Shown piece after piece: positions 19,560 to 31,444 of a stretch of DNA of 64,000 bases. Origin of the DNA: Adiantum capillus-veneris (Eukaryota > Streptophyta > Polypodiopsida > Polypodiales > Pteridaceae); NCBI GenBank assembly GCA_014529385.2, contig CM043966.1:101351587-101415586 (forward strand). Direction: 5' to 3'. Both the position numbers and the translations under genes were made by a program. How positions within the stretch are numbered: position 1 is the stretch's first letter; each line of letters starts with the position of its first letter. Below the pieces are notes generated by a model. That model saw only the letters and a program-made list of their open reading frames with translations, was not told where the DNA came from and ran no database searches.

Positions 19560-19840
19560 CCGAGGAAAAGGTAAAGAGAAAGAACGTGTCACATCACAGA
19601 GTGACCATGGACGAGGCAAGAAGGCAAAGGAGACCAATGAAGCTAAGAGGACTCGACGTCGTATCAATATCCAAGACTTCCCTCTTGGACATGTTATGGC
19701 TCCATACAACTTGTTGGAAGACATGAGAGGTAAGGGTCCTGATATCACATGGCCTCAGTTTCATGCATTATGCCCACAAGTTGGGAGGGATTTTACAAAG
19801 GCAGTTAGAACTAGGAGAAAGGTAAAAGAGAGTGTGCCTT
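19560..19840 (+). pseudogene. gag C-terminal part of interior 2 (not inverted)
   Basis: A basic stretch, then RRRINIQDFPLG, MAPYNLLEDM and DITWPQFHALCP. F2 has the counterparts RSQIDISDFPMG, QPYDLTADV and KMTWPQLLHISP just before its protease. The reading frame changes near an A7 run at 19844, so the join to the protease frame is out of phase (+1), more like an indel than a -1 programmed shift. Confidence 0.65.
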
Positions 19841-21343
19841 TTGAAAAAAATTGCACATGATGAAATGAATCAGGATATTACACCTGTGATAGATTGTTAC
19901 ATCAAAGGAAGATTGGTTAGGAAAGGTCTAGTGGATGGGGGTGCACAAATTTGCATCATGACAGAAGGACTCATGCAAAGACTAGGCATGCACATCCATG
20001 AGACACCAGAAATTAAAGTCAAAATGGCAAACAATAGCAAGGCTAGGTGCGTAGGAATTTGTAAAAATGTCTCTGTGGAGGCCTTTGGCATTAAGAAGGC
20101 AGTGGATTTCTATGTCATGTCTACCAAAGGAAATGGTTACCCATTTATCCTAGGGAGACCATGGCTAATGAAAATTCGAGCTTTGCAGGATTGGGAGAGT
20201 GGAAAGCTAATTTGGAGTAATGACAATCATAAGAAGGTTGTCTTTGACATGAAGGAGCAACGCCAAGAGGAGCTCCATGAAGAATCATCTCAAAGTGAGA
20301 CAGAGGAAGGCTGGACCGATAGCACTTCAGAAGGAGAAAGTAGCGGCAGCATTACTGAAGAGGAGTCTTCCATCGAAGTCATGGGGGTAAGGTTTAATCC
20401 AAACAACCAAGAGACCTCTTGCCCAGGTTTGGAAGAGGTAGGTTCCCAAGAGAACCAAAATGTGCAAGATGAAGGAATGTTAGAAGGTATGTTGTCTACA
20501 ACACTTACAAAGGACGAAAGAGAGGAGTTCAAATGTGTGCTAAGGAAATTTCCTAGGCTTTTTGCTAAAGACTACACCGATGTGCGTGGAATAGATGCTG
20601 TTCAACACAAAATTGAGGTGAAGCCAGAGGCCACACCTAAGGCTCAGAAGCTACGAAGGCTAGGAGTCATCAAGGAGCACGCTTTACTCAAGGAAGTAAG
20701 AAAGCTTCTAGTAGCAGGTTTCATTTATCTAGTGGAGAATTCAGAGTGGGTCTCTACCGTTGTTGTCACTCCTAAGAAAAATGGCAAGTGGAGGGTGTGT
20801 GTGGATTACCGTCCACTTAATGAGGCAACGAAAAGAGGTCACTTTCCCCTCCCATTTCAAGATGAGATACTAAATGAGGTAGCTGGTCATGAGAAGTACA
20901 CTGTGTGTGATGGCTACTCGGGTTACTTTCAAATAGGTATCTCATTGGAAGATCAATTGAAAACAACCTTCATCACTCCTTGGGGTTGTTATGCTTTTAG
21001 AGTCATGCCATTTGGCCTGACAAATGCTCCTGCAACTTTCCAACGCTTCATGAACATGGTGTTTCAAACATTCTTTGGAAAGTCCATTAGGTTTTTTATT
21101 GATGATTTTTGCATTTATAGCTCAAAATCATTGCATCTACAAAGGGTAGAAGAAGGTTTAAAGAAGCTCTATGACATGGGAGGTCAACTCAAACCCGACA
21201 AGTGCCACATAGGTGAGGATGAAGTGATCTTGCTTGGTCACAAGGTTTCCTATAAAGACATTGAGGTGGATCCTTCAAAGGAAAAGGCTCTTATTGATCT
21301 CCCAAGAATCTCAAAGAGGTCATCTCATTCATTCAAAAGGTGA
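19832..21343 (+). pseudogene. protease and reverse transcriptase of interior 2
   Basis: A frame of about 500 codons. The retropepsin-like domain has VDGGAQICIM (D-G-G instead of D-S/T-G) and FILGRPWLM. An acidic linker follows (~20270-20480). RT has LRRLGVIKEHALLKEVRKLL, VTPKKNGKWRVCVDYRPLN, PWGCYAFRVMPFGLTNAPAT and the catalytic FIDDF. The frame is lost at about 21330, just after the RT thumb region (ILLGHKVSY). Upstream, gag is inverted; downstream, RNase H continues in another frame. RT belongs to the Ty3/gypsy Tat-like group by motif pattern and by the extra RNase H that follows. Confidence 0.85.
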
Positions 21344-22461
21344 ATTATATGTCACGCTTTATTCACTTAGCTTCGGAGTTGCCTCATCCTTTGCAAAAGT
21401 TGACACAACAAGTAGAATTTGCATGGTCTGATGAGCTTGAAGAGTACTTTTGTAACATTAAAGTCATCCTATCAGAACTAACAACACTCATGCCTCCTTG
21501 TTGGGAGTACACATTCTTTGTTAGCTCTAGTGTTGGGAAAGAAACAATTGGAGCGATTTTGCTACAACAAGATCCTCATAGTACCCGGATGCGACCCATC
21601 TAATTTGCTAGTAGGGTCATGAATGCTTTGGAGAGAGGCTACACGGAGGCAGAACTCATGATGATTTCTCTCATGTTTGCGGTGAGAAAATTTAGATCCT
21701 ACTTGCTACCAAAACCTTTTGTAACTCTTACTACATAAATTTTTTTTCCTTGGGTGTCATCTCAAATGAATCTTAGCACTAGGATCTCAAAGTGGATTAT
21801 GGAATTACAAGAGTTTCAATACTCTTTCAAGGTAGAAGATAGTGTGCGTGCACAATTGACAGGGATCCTTACTTATAGGGTACATGAGAAGGAGATTAAG
21901 GTGCCTGAAGTGAAGACTCTACCATTGCCACCACCTTAAAGTATTCCTAATGCTTTTACCTTGTTCTTTGATGGAGCTTTTTGACGAGCCACAGGAAAAG
22001 CAGGGGGAGGGCTAGTATTGCTCAACCCAAGTGGAGAGGTGGTCATGAAAGAGAAGGTCAATCTACCAGGTTCAACTAGCAACAATGAAGCAGAATATGA
22101 CACACTACTTCATGGTTTAAAGATATGCATTGGCCAAGGTATACAACGTCTCATGGTAAAAGGGGATGCACTTCTCATTGTGAAGCAAATTTTAGGCATT
22201 TGGGCATGCAATAATGAAAGCTTAAGGACAGAAGTTCATGCCATTCGTAGGCTGTTTAATCAATTTGAAGAAGTGCAACTATATCATATTCCTAGGAAAC
22301 AAAATGAAGATGCCGATTTACTTGCACAACAAGCAGTTACATGTGTTGAGAAAGAACTGCAGGTCATCATGGTGGCAACAACTGTCAATCAACCGAGATA
22401 CCAAGGATTGGAGTCATTGACTCCCATTATTAGCTACATTTTGGAGGGTGAGTTTCCATAA
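21340..22461 (+). pseudogene. RNase H and second (archaeal-type) RNase H of interior 2
   Basis: The first domain reads FFVSSSVGKETIGAILLQQD and then FASRVMNALERGY after a stop at 21601. A second, separate RNase H follows from about 21950: LFFDGAF, then a stop, then GGGLVLLNPSG, STSNNEAEYDTLLHGL, VKGDALLIVKQI and KQNEDADLLAQQA. These are the D-E-D-D landmarks of the additional RNase H known from Tat-lineage plant gypsy elements. Stops at 21601, about 21736, 21937 and 21982 make it non-functional. Confidence 0.8.
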
Positions 22462-22491
22462 GACTTCACGAAGGCTCAGAAGAGGAGACTC

Positions 22492-23824
22492 ATGAAAAAG
22501 GCAAGTGCGTATCTCTTTTTAGAAGGATCCCTCTATCAAAGAGGGAAGGATCAAGTGTGCAGAAGAGTACCAACTATTGAGGAAATCCCCGCCTATCTAA
22601 AAGGTTTGCATGAGGAAGCGTGTGGTGGTCATTTTGCACAGGAACTCACTGCAAAAAAGATTTTGCTTGCCGGATATGTTTAGCCAAGCTTGCACATTGA
22701 TGTTCAACATTGGTGTAAAATCTGTCACAATTGTCAGATTAATGGAAAGAAGCGTCTGTTACATGGTCCACGTCAGTTAGTCCTTGCAAATGGTCCATTT
22801 GAAAAATGGGGCATTGATGATATGGGTCCATTTCCTAGGACTAAAAATGGGAAATCGTATATCTTGGTGGCCATAGACTACATGACTAGGTGGGTAGAAG
22901 CTCAAAGTGTGGCAAGAGTGAATGAGAAGATAGTTAGCAAGTTTGTGTACACTCACATTTGTTGCAGATTTTTCACACCTTTGGAGATTGTTTCTGATAA
23001 TGGTCCAGGGTTTAGAAAGGGCTTGCTCACAGAAATCTGTGAAGAACTTCACATTCTACATCATCATAGTACACCCTACTATCCCCAATCAAATGGTTTG
23101 GTAGAAAAAGCTAATGGTGTCATTGCACGCATCATTAGAAAGATGGTGAAAAACAAGACAAAGTTGTGGGATGACTTCTTGGATGGTGCCTTGTGGGCGT
23201 ATCGAACCACATATAGGGAAGCCACGGAGTTCACACCATTTCACTTGGTCTATGGTCAAGAGGCTTTACAACCAATTGAGCTCAACATTCCAACAATGCG
23301 ACTTCATGGCAAAGCAGCACAAGATGATCAAGAAGCATGGATGGATCGACTTCTTACCCTAGCTGAGCTTGAGTGGAAAAGAGAAGCAGCATACGAGTGC
23401 TACAAGAGGAAAGCCACAAAAGCTTGACAAGAAACTGAAGGACAAAGGCATCAATGAAGGAGATCTTGTGCTAAGGTATGACAATCGACTCGATAATCGT
23501 TTTGTCGATGCCAAATTTGAAACTAGATGGCAGGGGCCATACATAGTCAAAAAGGCTTTCAACTCAAGTTATTATCAACTTACGGACTTGAATGGGGAAG
23601 AGTACTCCAGGAAGGTAAACGGGTATCGCTTGAAGCCTTATTTGAGTCGCCTTCTACCAAAGGATCTACCAAAGATCTGTCAAAAGGCATCTATCTCATG
23701 TAGGTATTGTTCTGTGACGCATGAGTGTAGCTCAAACCAACATTCTGAGGGGCCAAACAATGAAGACCTCATCAAGGACTCTGAAGCACTCTCTTTGGAA
23801 AAGATGCTCTATGATGGTACATGA
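22492..23824 (+). pseudogene. integrase of interior 2
   Basis: The HHCC zinc-binding region (HEEACGGHFA ... WCKICHNC) has a TAG at 22681 inside it. The core carries all three catalytic acids: WGIDDMGPF, IVSDNGPGF and PYYPQSNGLVEKANG. The C-terminal part shifts frame at about 23425 and ends GPNNEDLIKDSEALSLEKML, 15 bp before the PPT region. The truncated copy at 27806-28784 has the same ending. Confidence 0.85.
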
Positions 23825-23838
23825 ATATACCATCATCT

Positions 23839-23848
23839 AAGGAGGGGG
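23839..23848 (+). promoter_or_regulatory. polypurine tract before LTR-A3
   Basis: AAGGAGGGGG, then CTAA and TGATAGCC at 23853. Confidence 0.8.
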
Positions 23849-23852
23849 CTAA

Positions 23853-26452
23853 TGATAGCCATTTTTTGGCTTTCCATAATTGCTATAGTAAGCTACCTCA
23901 CCCTATCAAATCACTCAAACATTTTGGTTATCCCTACCATTTCACTGTACATAGGTGTGTGTGAGTTAGGGGACTTTTTCCATATCTTCTTAAAAACCAT
24001 TAATTAGCTAGTCACTGGGTTAGTTGAGCCAAAAAATTAAAAATATATAAAAAATATAAGTATATTATGGCCCATTTGTGTGTAAATATTTCATTGTATA
24101 TAGTGTCTAAATAAAAGGATTTTTCATCATTATTTTGGAATTTATTTAAATATTTTTACCTATGGTGTGTTATTTATGCTATGTACATTGACTCACCATT
24201 AACATATTTTTTCTTAACATTTTTCATACTCTTTATTACATATAAAAATAATTTCATGCAAGCTTCTCTTATTTTTGGTGTAACTCCATCCCAACAAAAA
24301 TCCAAAAAAACTAGTTTTATTTATGTGTATATTTTTTCACTATTGTGATTTTTCGTTCCTACATCTATTCTCTTTTACTCTCATAAATTATAACACCAAA
24401 AATATTCATCTTTTTATGGTAGACTTATAATGAGAGAGATTTATTTTGACCCCTTTATATTTTTTTCACCTATATTATTTATATTTGACATGTACATATT
24501 TTTTTAGACCCCTCAATATTTGATTTTCTTAGTTATACTATTCACTTATATCATGATCTCAACAATATCTTCAATTATAGACCTACCAAATAAGGTCAAT
24601 GGTATGTGGAATGCATGCATGCACCATGGGGAGCTCACTCTTGGAGGTATTCAAAAGAATCATCCAAAGAAGGACCTCACAAGGACCTTGTGCAGTGGAA
24701 AAAACAGTCGGCTTTGCTGAATTTTTAAATATCACATGCTCCTCAAATTTGAAAAGGTGATACAAACAAACGTTGTAGCTCGTTAGCTGAGCTTTCACCT
24801 CAAATTTTTTCATATTTTTTTGAGCTACTAGCTGTGAGCTATGATTTTATTGGTGGACCTCAGTTTGCCCATGCTATGCAGCCACACTCCCTCTTCCACT
24901 TTATCATTTTCCTCTTTCACACACACTCCTCCCTCTTTTTTCACTCCCAAACCTGCAACTCCTATGTCCTAATTCACCCTCTCCACCATTGCCACATCTC
25001 TCATACCTCCATAGCCTTCATCCTCCATTTTTACACCCTATGTGTCCCCCTTTCTCTCTACATATATGTCCATATTACTATACTTTCTTCATCTTTGTAA
25101 AGAACTTCAAAAAATCAGTAAAAATCCAAGGATAACCTCTGCAAATGAAGGCTTATATCATGAATTTTCCAAGGTTTGAAGATAACATAGCTTCATCGAC
25201 ACACGCTACTTCGCCATGCTGACCGCTTCTTCTATCGGTGCTGTAAAGAGGTGAATGTCAACTTCTCCAAGCTTCAACCTTGCTTTACAAGCTTATCCCT
25301 TCTCTAACGTTTCTCATCATATATCTCACCATTTGGTGAATGATTTTGTAAATATTTTTTTAGTGATAATTACTAACTACTAACCACTAACCTTATTGTA
25401 AAATGCACCCTCTACTAGAGTAGGCACTCCCAAATTATTCACTCAATCCTCTCTCCTTTCATCCTCAATAATTATCTTCCCTTGAGCCCACATCCACGTG
25501 ACTCAAAGGACAAGAGAGACCCACCCTCATTTAAAAAAATAAAAATATGCATAGTCTTTTATTCCTTCAAATAAACTTGATTAGGCCTAATCCAAATCGG
25601 GGCTTCCAAAACCTATAAATAGAGCCCTTCTCTCCCTTGTAAATCGTCACATGATCACACTACACCACACCATTCCCAACACATAACACACCACTCTTCA
25701 AGCCTAGTTGTGTAGAGTGTGTGCATCGTGAGTGCTCTATTCCATCATTACACATAGGTGCATGGAGAAGCTTGAAGTTAGTTATGCCATCTAGAGGAGT
25801 GGAGTGTATGCCATACTCTTCACCACACTTGTAGCCTACTCTTTTGCATAAATAAGATTTATAGTTTTGGGTGCAATTGTATGCTGCAACTATGACTCTT
25901 CTCTCCAAATTGACTTGATAAGTTGGTTCATCAGGTAGTTGAAGGTATATTGTCCTTGAAGTTTGTTGTGCCATTTCATGCTTGGTGGTTTGAGGGCTTG
26001 TTGAATTGTTTTCCTAAAAGGTCAATTGTAAGAGGGTGCTCGGTGAGAGGGCTCCCATGACCCTAAGACAATTTTTGTATTGGAAACAAGGTCAAGTTTT
26101 GTGTTGTCTCTCTATTTCTCATCAAGCTTTGTGTGCATCTAGTCTTTAAGGCTAAGACTGAGTTGCTCAAGTTGATTTGTTCTCTTTACCTCTCTCTAGC
26201 GTGGTGAATGTTTGTGTTTGGTGTGTGTGGCTATCTTGCATTCCCCTCTCTTTGTGCGTTTGAGTACAAGGAGATATCACGTGCGTCCTAGTTCGCATCT
26301 ACAACCAGGTGGTGGCCCTTTTCTTGTTTGGTTTCTGGCTGTGGGTTGTTGTTGTCTCTGATTGTGCTTGCCCCAGCCCCAAATTAGCAGCACGGGAGCC
26401 TCGAAGGGTGTTTAGAGGCCGCTCTTCTTGTTGCCCGCCCCGGACCACCTCA
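23853..26452 (+). repeat. LTR-A3 (3' LTR of the tandem complex)
   Basis: 2600 bp, TGATAGCC to ACCTCA. TATAAATA is at 25614-25621. It is uninterrupted and serves as a reference for LTR-A1 (deletion, duplication) and LTR-A2 (split by B). GTAC follows at 26453-26456. Confidence 0.88.
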
Positions 26453-26456
26453 GTAC
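26453..26456. repeat. right 4-bp target duplication (GTAC) of the A complex
   Basis: Matches 1066-1069. Confidence 0.55.
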
Positions 26457-27805
26457 CTAGGTATGACTGATCTTTCACGTTCTGTTATGGTCCAACTCTT
26501 GTTAAAACGCTTTCACTTACGTATCGTGGAAAGTCTCGTCATGGAATTGCAGTTTGGATAAATTTGTGTTAAATGCATGCACACTAGGTGTTATGGGTCC
26601 TAGTGTTTAACACTTATTTATTTGGAGCGGCATGCCAATTCATGGACTTTATTCTCTCTCCACCTTTCTGCACTACATGTGCAATCTCTCCTCAGATTTA
26701 TTATGATTTTACACCCTTCCATGCAAGGCACTAGCTCAAGATGGGTGTCTATAGTTGGATGGTCTAAACTCTAGGAGCTTACTCCAGTCCACCCGTTGTC
26801 AACCTAGTTGGTTGTCCTCACTCCATATAAAATATATGGCTCGATACTCAATGATTGAGTCCTAGGTTATCGACAATCAGGGAAGACTATCTGTAAGTGG
26901 TTGGGGAACAACACCTCACTCTTACTGCTGCTATTCATCTTGTGTTGGATGGGCAACTTACAAATATTTCTTTTGCTAAAGGATCTACTAAGAGCATACG
27001 TTAGCACAACGCATTTCTGAATAGATGATTTTCTCCTATTCTAGAATTTGCCTAAGTACCGTTTTCAACTTTGAACACCTGTTGTGGTGGGGTTGAAGAT
27101 TCTTTCAATAGTTTCATACATCAAGGACTTACCAGGTGTGCTGACAAAGTATGTTGGCAAGTAACCTTCATTAGGGATGAACATGTAGTTCTATGTGTTC
27201 CAATATGTTCAAGAGTCTGACATAAGGACACACCCTACTCTACTTCTTCGTAGCTATGAAGCTTTTTAAGATACTCTCGCGAGTTGGAAATCTGGCTCTC
27301 AACTTCATGGACGGTTGCGCCAAGGTTTTCTTGCATTATTCCAATACCTTCAGAAGATCTGAACACAGGTTATGGCTTTGGACAACTCTTAGTTATGGTT
27401 CCTCCTTTACAGTACTCAAGTGAGTTATAAATGGAGTTACCATTTAGACCCAAGTACTTGCAAACGGACAACAATGTTGAAAATCAAGATGTTGCTCTTG
27501 GTTTCATTGAACCTCCTCATTGCATCACGTATCAGTGGGCTCGCGTATAGGACGCCAACACAGAAAAAATAAGTCTTCTTACGAAGGTATCACCACTTTT
27601 GTTTTCGAGGATGAAAACTCTTCTTAAGGGGGGAGTAATGTCAGACAAGAGTCCTGTCACCTAAGAACTAGGATGGTCATGGACTACGATTGGGCTAGAC
27701 AGTGTGGACAGGGGATCCATCTAGGGCAAGGAGCTAGGAGCTCGCCTATATAATGGGAGGTTGGGAGGAGGATCTTCAGTCTAGTTTCCCTAGTTCTTAC
27801 AATTC
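26457..27805 (+). mobile_element. 3' end of a decayed LTR element (D), host of the A complex
   Basis: No intact ORF remains in 26457-27625 and I recognise no domain there. It ends with a purine tract AAGGGGGGAG (27626-27635), then TAA and an LTR-like start TGTCAGAC at 27639. TATATAAT at 27747-27754 would be the LTR promoter. The LTR is cut at about 27805, where integrase sequence of a family A element starts. The layout (coding remnant, PPT, LTR) is the evidence; the lineage is unknown. Confidence 0.55.
27639..27805 (+). repeat. truncated 3' LTR of element D
   Basis: Starts TGTCAGACAAGAG after a PPT and contains a TATA box at 27747. Only 167 bp remain; no other copy is in the window. Confidence 0.5.
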
Positions 27806-28784
27806 TAGTGGTTGTAGATTACATGACTAGGTGAGTAGAGGCTCAACGTGTGGCAAGGGTAAATGGAAAAACAATGAGAAGGTTTGTCTACACTAATATT
27901 TGTTGTAGATTTGGCACACCTCTAGAGATTGTTCTGATAATGGTGCAGGTTTCAAGAAGGGTTTAGTCATAGAAGTTTGTGAAGAGCTTCACATTCTACA
28001 TCGTCATAGCACACCCTACTATCCACATTCAAATGGTTTGGTGGAGAAGGCTAATGGTGTCATTGTAGGCATCATTAGAAAGATTGTGCAAAACAAGACA
28101 AAGTTATGGGATGACTTCGTGGATGGTGCTTTGTGGGCGTATCGAACCACATATAGGGAGGCCACAGAGTTCACACCGAGTTCACACCCATTTCACTTGG
28201 TCTATGGTCAAGAGGCTTTACAGCCAATTGAGCTCAACATTCCAACAATGTGACTTCATGGCAAAGTAGCACAAGATGATCAAGAGGTACGGATTGATCA
28301 ACTTCTTACATTAGTGGAGCTTGAGTGGAAAAGAGAAGCAGCTTACGAGTCCTACAAGAGGAAAGCTATACAAGCAAAAGAAAAGCTCGACAAGAAACTG
28401 AAGGACAAAGGCTATAAGGAAGGAGAGCTTTTGCTAAGGTATGACAATCGACTTGATAATTGTTTTGATGCCAAGTTTGAAACTAGATGGCAAGGGATAT
28501 ACATAGCCAAGAAGGCTTTCAATTCAAGTTACTATCAGCTTATGGACTTGAATTGTAAAGAGTACTCCAGGAAGGTAAATGGGTATCGCCTAAAGCTCTA
28601 TTTGAGTCACCTTCTACCAAAAGATCTACCAAAGATCTGTCAAAAGAAAGATTTCTCATGTAAGTTTTGTTGCATGAAGCATGAGTGTAGCTCAATCCAA
28701 AATGCCAAGGGGCCAAACAATGAAAATCTTGTCAAGGACTCAGAAGCACTCTCTTTGGAAAAGATGCTTTATGATGGTACATGA
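27806..28784 (+). pseudogene. integrase fragment of a 5'-truncated family A element (A4)
   Basis: Starts in mid-integrase (VVDYMTR, then VEAQRVARVNGK after a stop) and follows interior 2 closely: ICCRFGTPLEIV, then after a frameshift the NGLVEKANG-type region near 28031, ALWAYRTTYREATEFTP, and the C-terminal part ending DSEALSLEKMLYDGT at 28784. The 15-bp direct repeat GAGTTCACACC(G/C)... near 28167 duplicates a few codons. Everything upstream, including the 5' LTR, is missing at the junction with element D, so no target duplication can be checked. Confidence 0.8.
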
Positions 28785-28812
28785 ATATACCATTATCCTG
28801 GGGGAGAGCTAA

Positions 28813-31444
28813 TGAAAGCCATTTTTTGGCTATCCAAAATTCCCATAGTGAGCGACCTCACCCTACCAAAAATCACCTAAATAGTGTGGCTATCCCTACC
28901 TTTTCATTGTACATAGGCGTGTGTGAATTAGAGGACTTTCCCCATATCTCCTTAAAACCCTCAATTAGCTAGTTACTAGGCTAGTTGATCCAAATAATAA
29001 TAATAATAATAAAACACAAAAGTACATTATGGCCTTTTTGTGTGTAAATATTTCATTGTATATATGGCCTAAAAATAGGAATTTTTATAATTATTTTGGT
29101 ATTTTATTTAAATATTTATACCTAGAAGTGTGTTTTATTAAACTTATGTACGCCTTCTTTCATCCTCTTGCACCATAAGTATATTTTTTGCCAATGTGTA
29201 CATACTCTGACCTCATATTTTTCTTTTATACAAATCATCTCCACATTTTCATCCTCACCCTCATGAAAACAAAAAATTGATTTTTATTCCTTTAGTCACG
29301 TTTATTATATTATTTTTATTTACTTGCATACATTTTCCTCTTTCACGAAAAATAATACAAAAGAGGGACCATATCATATACATCCAATATCTTTTTCCAT
29401 ATCCATAATTCTTCCAAATTGTTTTTTATTATATACCCATTATTCTAACACCATGTGCTCATGAGCTGAATAGTCCATACACTAGTCCCACCATGTATAT
29501 ATTTCTTATTTCACCAGTGATCCTTCTCCATGCATGTGTAAAGGTAACTTGGATGCTTTGTATCATGATATGACAAAGGAGGGGCTAACTCTTGGATGCA
29601 TTGTGCAAATTCAACAAAGGAGGGGGCCACTAAAAGACTTTTGCAGACATAAAAAATACGCTTTTTGGTGAGATTTTTGGCGCATATCTCCGCTCGAAAT
29701 TTGAAAAAGTGGTCAACAGAGAAAATGTAGTCCATAAAATGAATAATCACCTAAAATATTTTATGATTTTCGGAGCTACCACCGGTGAGATAGGATTCTT
29801 TGAGTGGATCTCAGCCTGTCCACTTTTCTCACAAAGTAACCCATAGTCTTCTCTCACCTCCTTTCCCACTTCCACACACACATACACACTCATTCCTATC
29901 CATACCTCACTCAAACCTACAACTTTCATGGTTTCTTTCATCTTCTTCACCATTTTCATCTCTCCCTTACTCCATAGCTCAAAATTATCATGTCTACACA
30001 CATATAGCTCAATTTATCTCTCTAGATTCAAATTCATATTACCATAACCTCTTCATCTTTTCACAAAAAGAGAAAAATTAGCAAATAACCAAGTTTGAGA
30101 TTTGCAAAAGGAGGATTTTGATCATGAAAAAATCAACTTTTCCATGGTTACAAGAACTACACCGACAGAGTTCTACAACCGCTTCATTCACTGGAGGAGA
30201 TAGGTGGAAAATTTCCTTTCCATCTTGTGGTTTTCATCAAATTATGTATATTTTCATCCTTCTCTTATTTTTTATCATTGTAAAAATCATGTAATGCATC
30301 TTGATTGCATATTCCATGTAATTTTACCTCATCCTACTAGCTACAAACTACTAACACTAATGACTAACCCTTCTGGTAAATCGCACCCACTCTACTCTAC
30401 CTTAGAGTGGGATACCTCACACAAAAAATCACTCACCTCTTTAGAATCTTCTCTATTTCACCTCAATAATTCTCTCCTCTTGAGCCCACATCCATGCGAC
30501 TCAAGAGACAAGAGAGCCCCACTCTCATAAGAACATATAAAAAATTTCATAAACATGGTTTTCTATGTAAATGTTGATAATGAGATAATCCTAATAAAGG
30601 CTCTCCTCACCTATAAATAGAGCCCTTTTACCTTTGTAAATAGAATGATCTCTACACTATTGCTCACTACTTTGAGCATACCATTTTCCATCTTATTTGT
30701 AGGGAGAGAGAGTTAGCTCTCTATGCACATCACTTGTGGTGTATAGGAAAGCTTCTTTGAGCTAGTTGAAGCATTTCAAGGGAGTGAGTGATTCATAACT
30801 TCCAACCAAAGTTGTACCTACTCTTGCGCATCAATTGAATCAATAAGTTGGGTGCAGTCACGGTTCAAAACTCTCTTGAGTCTCTCCAATTCATGCTTGG
30901 CAACCTCATCTGGTTTGGTTTAAGGTGACATGTTTTCATTTTGAGATTCTTTTGTAGTATTTGCTTGTATGTGACTCAAGAACTTTTGTGTTTGTTTTGT
31001 TGCTTGCGAAAACATTATAAGAGGGTTTTATGGTGAGAGGGCTCCCATAACCCTAAGATAATGTGTAGATTGCAACATCATCAAACTTAATTGTGTCTCT
31101 TGACTCTCCTCCAAGCTGTTTATACACCTACGTCAATCATTTAAATTGAAGCCTAATTCTTATACAAAACTCTCTCTCTCTCTCTCTCTCTGAGTGTTTG
31201 GTGTGTGTATTTGTAGCATTGATATTAGTGATAGTGTACCTTTCTTTTCACTTGTATTGCTAAGAGATTCTCCTCATTGCTTTCTAGTTTGCTCTATAAC
31301 TAGGTGGTGCTCTTAACTTGTTTGGCTGTGGGTTTTTTGTTGTTGTTTCTTGCTTGTGGTTTCCTCAACCCCAATTGAGCAGCACGAGAGCCTTGAGGGG
31401 TGTATAGAGGTCGTCTCTCTTGTTGCCCGCCTCGGACCAACTCA
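28813..31444 (+). repeat. LTR-A4, diverged family A LTR
   Basis: 2632 bp from TGAAAGCC to ACTCA. The weak purine tract GGGGGAGAG (28800-28808) precedes it. TATAAATA is at 30612-30619. It aligns along its length with LTR-A1 to A3 but at clearly lower identity, so it marks an older insertion or another subfamily. A (CT)n run is at 31170-31192. At 31444 it abuts the RT of element C. Confidence 0.8.
31170..31192. repeat. (CT)n microsatellite in LTR-A4
   Basis: An uninterrupted CT run of about 23 bp; family A LTRs 1-3 have no more than a short TCTCTC here. Confidence 0.9.

Larger units (their letters stand above)
1070..26452 (+). mobile_element. tandem LTR-interior-LTR-interior-LTR complex, family A (Ty3/gypsy, Tat-like)
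   Basis: Three LTRs of one family start with TGATAGCC at 1070, 6168 and 23853 and end in CTCA at 3526, 17946 and 26452. The first two are each followed by the same primer-site-like sequence; the last two are each preceded by a purine tract. They enclose two different interiors: a gag-only one (3527-6167) and a gag-pol one (17947-23852). GTAC flanks the whole. Known mechanism: unequal recombination between LTRs of related elements gives such shared-LTR tandems. Element B (8013-17183) later split the middle LTR. All coding regions carry lesions, so the complex is probably not mobile as it stands. Confidence 0.8.

Noticed and set aside
19838-19850. A7 run at the gag/protease join of interior 2 as a -1 frameshift signal
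   Set aside because: The frame change needed is +1, so the run does not fit a -1 slippery site; an indel in a decayed copy is simpler.
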